A DNA stretch of 64,000 nucleotides from Actinomadura rupiterrae (GTDB lineage Bacteria > Actinomycetota > Actinomycetes > Streptosporangiales > Streptosporangiaceae). Below are positions 60,678 through 64,000 of the stretch, in pieces (within the stretch, counting starts at the first letter, position 1; each line of letters starts with the position of its first letter). The DNA lies in contig NZ_JAMZEA010000014.1 of assembly GCF_024172125.1 (NCBI RefSeq), positions 186,001-250,000 of the forward strand, given 5' to 3'. The notes beneath the pieces are model-generated. The model did not search any database, was not told the origin of the DNA, and was given only the letters and a program-made list of their open reading frames with translations. A program made the position numbers and the translations under genes.

Positions 60678-61850
60678 TCAACCGGACCGGCCAACCAGCG
60701 CCGTCGCGAACGGATCGGCGAACGGACCGTCGAACACCCACTCCGCCTCCCACGCCGCGTCCCGCAACGCCTTCCGATGCCGAACGTCCTCGGACCGCAC
60801 CCGCTCCCAGCCGTCCTCGGCGACCCGAGCCGGATCCACATCCGGGAGCGTGAACGACAACCGCGTCCCACCCCCGGCAGCCGGAACCTCCGTCACCAAC
60901 GACCCACCGAGATACGCCGCCGCGCGCCACAGAGTGCCCGGGTCGTCCCCCAGAAGGCCCATCCCCGAGTTGCAGCCCACGCACAACGCACCCCGGACGG
61001 CCATCGAGTCATGGCAATGGTCGATGTGCTCAGGCTCCCGATCCATACAGATCGCACACAGCCCGTTCTGCATCGCCACCAGAGCATCAGCCTCGGCCTC
61101 AGTGATCCCGTACTTGAGGCGAAGCTTGTAGTGGCGGACCGAGCCCCTCTGGTCGGCCCGCTTCACTCCCCGCCACGTCTCCAGCCGTCTGCGTGACTGG
61201 CCGAGAATGCTGGTCTTGCCGGTCTCCAGCCACAGCCTCCGCGAGTGCGAACTGCGGCCCTCCAGGTACTCCGCTGCACCTTCCACCCGTCCGACCTCGT
61301 CCTCGAACTGACCGAGGCCGTTGTTGCACTTGAAGCAGAGCATGCCCCGCACCAGGCCGGTGTCGTGATCGTGATCGACGTGGACGCCGGCGGCGCTGAG
61401 GCAGATGACGCAGATCCCGCCCTGTCGCGCGAGGAGAGCATCGGCCTGTCGCTCGGTGATGCCGTACCGGAGCTTGAGCAGGTAATTGCGGCCACTGCCG
61501 TGGTTGAGCTCACGGTTCTCGCGCGTGACCTGGGAGTGGCAGGGCTTGCAGTAGCCCGAGAGCCCAGATCTCGACGAACGGTTGCGCCCGAAGTCCTGGA
61601 CCGACTTGACCTCTTCGCAGCGGGGGCAGTACTTCATGCCTTCCGGGACGATCCGGCGCCGCTGGAACTCCTTCATCTGGCGCCCCTCGGCCGCCGCCTT
61701 CTTGCGGTGAGATACCGCGTTCCGCTGCGCGAAGCAGTCACGACAGTAGAGCGACAGTCCGTCCTTGGACGCCTTCCGCTTCCAGAACTCGGTGACGGGC
61801 TTCGCCTGGCCGCAGTCACGGCACACCTTGGTCTGGTTCACCACTCCCAC
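60678..61850 (-). CDS. endonuclease VII-like protein with two nuclease domains
   Basis: The 390-aa product has an N-terminal pair of zinc-ribbon-like units (CRDCG...YCRDC and CPRCE...YCKPC). Two recombination endonuclease VII-type His-Me finger domains follow: CVICL...HVDHDHD...CFKCN and CAICM...HIDHCHD...CVGCN. The C-terminal ~100 residues are unassigned. Start is GTG 61850, with GTGs just inside as alternatives. It lies between pup and prcB, a position where such nuclease genes are known in some actinomycetes. A role in DNA or in regulation of the locus is unproved. Confidence 0.85.
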   Translation of the reverse strand: MGVVNQTKVCRDCGQAKPVTEFWKRKASKDGLSLYCRDCFAQRNAVSHRKKAAAEGRQMKEFQRRRIVPEGMKYCPRCEEVKSVQDFGRNRSSRSGLSGYCKPCHSQVTRENRELNHGSGRNYLLKLRYGITERQADALLARQGGICVICLSAAGVHVDHDHDTGLVRGMLCFKCNNGLGQFEDEVGRVEGAAEYLEGRSSHSRRLWLETGKTSILGQSRRRLETWRGVKRADQRGSVRHYKLRLKYGITEAEADALVAMQNGLCAICMDREPEHIDHCHDSMAVRGALCVGCNSGMGLLGDDPGTLWRAAAYLGGSLVTEVPAAGGGTRLSFTLPDVDPARVAEDGWERVRSEDVRHRKALRDAAWEAEWVFDGPFADPFATALVGRSG

Positions 61851-61946
61851 CCACCCCGGGGACGAGCCCCGACATCGAAGCGCGGATCGTTGTCGTGTTC
61901 GACTCTACCGTTTCACACGTTCGACGACCCTAGTCACTTCGAACTA

Positions 61947-61964
61947 TCCGATTCTCAAATCGGA
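61947..61964 (-). terminator. short hairpin between pup and the endonuclease gene
   Basis: TCCGATT (61947-61953) and AATCGGA (61958-61964) pair over a 4-nt loop, 11-28 bases past the pup stop on the minus strand. There is no T-run. It may be a weak terminator or an mRNA-processing site that makes pup the most abundant message of the unit. Confidence 0.45.
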
Positions 61965-61974
61965 CATATATGGA

Positions 61975-62184
61975 TTACTCCCCGCCTTTCTGGACAAACC
62001 CACGCACGAATTCCTCCGCATTTTCCTCGAGCACTTCATCAATTTCATCGAGAATTGCGTCGACATCGTCGGAAAGCTTTTCCTGCCTTTCCTGGACGTC
62101 GCTCTCGGGGGCCGCCTGGGTCTCCTCGACCTCTTCGGTGCGGTGGGTGGTCTGCTTCTGACCGCCCGTGTCCTTCGTGGCCAT
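61975..62184 (-). CDS. pup: Pup, prokaryotic ubiquitin-like protein
   Basis: The 69-aa product is acidic and largely disordered, with a coiled C-terminal half (DAILDEIDEVLEENAEEFVRGFVQKGGE). It ends in Gly-Gly-Glu. The C-terminal Glu means that it can be ligated by PafA without the Gln deamidation needed in mycobacteria. ATG 62184 begins MATKDTGGQKQ. It is encoded between dop and the endonuclease gene. Confidence 0.97.
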   Translation of the reverse strand: MATKDTGGQKQTTHRTEEVEETQAAPESDVQERQEKLSDDVDAILDEIDEVLEENAEEFVRGFVQKGGE

Positions 62185-62415
62185 GTCCCGTACCTCCACT
62201 TCGCCGGTAGCCCCAACCCTATCCCCGATCACTGGCGGCGAGCGGGCACCGACACCCAGGTCAGGCCGGGCGGACGGCGCGGGGGGCCTGGTGGGGTTAT
62301 CGCCCGTCCGGGAACCCCTGAAACGGGCATAGCAGTCACGAATCGGCGGCGCCCGCGGGCGTTCTGTGACCGCGCTCACAAGGTCCTGCGCAGCGCCTGA
62401 CAGAGGGCGTGGAAA

Positions 62416-62443
62416 AGCCCTCCCGGGGGCTCCCGGGAGGGCT
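62416..62443 (-). terminator. intrinsic terminator of dop
   Basis: AGCCCTCCCGGG (62416-62427) and CCCGGGAGGGCT (62432-62443) form a perfect 12-bp stem with a 4-nt loop; on the minus strand it is followed by TTTTCC. An outer TGACAG/CTGTCA pairing encloses it. It lies 13 nt past the dop stop. Confidence 0.88.
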
Positions 62444-62455
62444 GTCAGGGCGTCG

Positions 62456-63973
62456 TCAGCGGTGGCCGGTGAGGGTGGCCACCAGGTCGGCGGCGGTGCG
62501 GCAGCGGTCGAGCAGGGAGCCGACGTGCTGCTTGGTGCCGCGCAGGGGCTCCAGGGTGGGGACGCGCTGGAGGGACTCGCGGCCTGGGACGTCGAAGATG
62601 ACCGAGTCCCAGGAGGCGGCGGCGACGGAGTCGGCGTACTGGCGGAGGCAGCGGCCGCGGAAGTAGGCGCGGGTGTCCTCGGGGGGTTCCTCGACGGCGT
62701 GCTGGACCTGGTCCTCGGTGAGGAGGTGGTCGATGCGTCCGCGGGCGGCGAGGCGGTTGTAGAGGCCCTTGCCGGGGCGGATGTCGGTGTACTGGAGGTC
62801 GACGAGCTGGAGGCGGGGGTGGGACCAGTCGATGCCGTCGCGGTTGCGGTAGCCGTCGAGGAGTTCGAGTTTGGCGACCCAGTCGAGTTCGCGGGAGAGC
62901 TGCATGGGGTCGTCGCCGAGGCGGTGCAGGACCGATTCCCAGCGGTCGAGGACGTCCTTGGTCATGTCGTCGACGTCGGCGCCGAAGCGGTCCTCGACGT
63001 ATTTGCGGGATTGCTCGAGGTATTCCATCTGGAGCTGGACGGCGGTCATCTTGCGGCCGTCGCGGAGGGTGAGGAGGTGTTTGCAGGTGGGGTCGTGGGA
63101 GACGGCGCGGAGGGCGGCGACGGGCATGTCGACGGAGAGGTCGACGGTGAGGAAGCCGTCTTCGATCATGGCGAGGACGAGGGCGGTGGTGCCGAGTTTG
63201 AGGTAGGTGGAGATCTCGCTCATGTTGGCGTCGCCGATGATGACGTGGAGGCGCCGGTATTTCTCGGGGTCGGCGTGGGGTTCGTCGCGGGTGTTGATGA
63301 TGGGGCGTTTGAGGGTGGTCTCGAGGCCTACCTCGACTTCGAAGAAGTCGGCGCGCTGGCTGATCTGGAAGCCGTCGCCGCGGCCGTCGACGCCGATGCC
63401 GACGCGGCCGGCGCCGGTGACGACCTGGCGGGAGACGAAGAAGGGGGTGAGGTGCCGGACGATGTCGGCGAAGGGGGTCTCCCGCTTCATGAGGTAGTTC
63501 TCGTGGCAGCCGTAGGAGGCGCCTTTGTTGTCGGTGTTGTTCTTGTAGAGCTGGATGGGGTGGGTGCCGGGGATCATGGCGGCGCGCTGGGCGGCGTCGG
63601 CCATGACGCGTTCGCCGGCTTTGTCCCAGAGCACGGCGTCGAGGGGGTTGGTGGTCTCGGGTGCGGAGTACTCGGGGTGGGCGTGGTCGACGTAGAGGCG
63701 GGCGCCGTTGGTGAGGATGACGTTGGCGAGGCCGAGGTCCTCGTCGGTGAGCTGGGTGGGGTCGGCGACCTCGCGGGCGAGGTCGAAGCCGCGGGCGTCG
63801 CGGAGGGGGTTCTCCTCCTCGAAGTCCCAGCGTGCTCTTCTGGCTCGTGCCGCCGATGCCGCGAGGTAGGCGTTGACGACCTGGCTGGAGGTCACCATCG
63901 CGTTGGCCCCTGGTTGGCCGGGTACGGAGATGCCGTACTCGGTCTCGATGCCCATCACCCGCCGAACACTCAT
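62456..63973 (-). CDS. dop: Dop, Pup deamidase/depupylase
   Basis: The 505-aa relative of PafA begins MSVRRVMGIETEYGISVPG. It has the Dop-specific insertion (RARWDFEEENPLRDARGFD, about 45-65), the catalytic Asp96 in LYVDHAHPEYSAPE and YKNNTDNKGASYGCHENY. It removes Pup from proteins and, where Pup ends in Gln, converts it to Glu. Since Pup ends in Glu here, depupylation is the relevant activity. The ATPase gene (mpa/arc) is expected upstream, beyond the window. Confidence 0.97.
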   Translation of the reverse strand: MSVRRVMGIETEYGISVPGQPGANAMVTSSQVVNAYLAASAARARRARWDFEEENPLRDARGFDLAREVADPTQLTDEDLGLANVILTNGARLYVDHAHPEYSAPETTNPLDAVLWDKAGERVMADAAQRAAMIPGTHPIQLYKNNTDNKGASYGCHENYLMKRETPFADIVRHLTPFFVSRQVVTGAGRVGIGVDGRGDGFQISQRADFFEVEVGLETTLKRPIINTRDEPHADPEKYRRLHVIIGDANMSEISTYLKLGTTALVLAMIEDGFLTVDLSVDMPVAALRAVSHDPTCKHLLTLRDGRKMTAVQLQMEYLEQSRKYVEDRFGADVDDMTKDVLDRWESVLHRLGDDPMQLSRELDWVAKLELLDGYRNRDGIDWSHPRLQLVDLQYTDIRPGKGLYNRLAARGRIDHLLTEDQVQHAVEEPPEDTRAYFRGRCLRQYADSVAAASWDSVIFDVPGRESLQRVPTLEPLRGTKQHVGSLLDRCRTAADLVATLTGHR

Positions 63974-64000
63974 ATCGTCGAGCCTATCGGGGCGGGCGGG

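Noticed and set aside
1..64000. tRNA, rRNA, insertion sequence, phage attachment or conjugative genes
   Set aside because: I saw no cloverleaf-like tRNA stretch, rRNA signature or transposase/integrase motif while reading. A proper scan could still find a small RNA gene.

Overview
The window reads as chromosomal DNA of a very GC-rich actinomycete. A DUF397 protein end, F420-type oxidoreductases, a TIGR03086-type protein, a HelY-type helicase, tatA/tatC and a complete Pup-proteasome locus together point to Thermomonosporaceae (Actinomadura or a relative). That placement is inference, since no rRNA or tRNA gene is visible. Coding density is high, and many adjacent genes overlap by 4 nt (ATGA or GTGA), so translational coupling is common.

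1-17 kb is a mosaic of regulators and secreted proteins: two TetR regulators, an M28 peptidase, a NucA/NucB-type nuclease, a sulfatase lipoprotein, a DD-carboxypeptidase next to a two-component system, an NmrA/TetR divergent pair with a clear operator, and a LysR/epimerase/aldo-keto reductase unit. A decayed DUF2079 membrane protein gene follows. 17-18 kb holds a cold-shock gene with a terminator-like hairpin in its leader.

18-24 kb carries one compact minus-strand unit of eight genes. In transcription order it encodes an unknown 143-aa protein, a PQQ-like beta-propeller, a Tat-exported LGFP-repeat protein, then pqqA, pqqB, pqqC, pqqD and pqqE. The PQQ pathway is thus joined to a possible quinoprotein that does not look like a classical alcohol or glucose dehydrogenase.

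24-42 kb is accessory: an SMI1/KNR4 protein and companion, a frameshifted small gene, an F420-type reductase, an orphan NuoB subunit, an ArsR/SRPBCC/TIGR03086 operon with its operator, a cutinase, a lipase, a GH20 hexosaminidase, a double-TetR regulator, an amidase, a doubly frameshifted class V aminotransferase, and an HxlR regulator.

42-45.3 kb holds a YcaO-TfuA pair with a divergent 58-aa peptide gene, a candidate small RiPP (ribosomally made, modified peptide) locus. 45.5-48 kb has a Crp-type regulator, a heme oxygenase and a COG4705-like membrane protein.

48-64 kb is the conserved proteasome neighbourhood, mostly on the minus strand: dop, pup, a double endonuclease VII gene, prcB, prcA, pafA, an FKBP lipoprotein, pafB, pafC, tatA, tatC and helY, with a DUF3866 gene inserted on the plus strand. 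Pup ends in Gly-Gly-Glu, so it should be ligation-ready without deamidation. PafA attaches it to proteins, Dop removes it, and PrcAB degrades the tagged proteins. The ATPase Mpa/ARC must lie outside the window.
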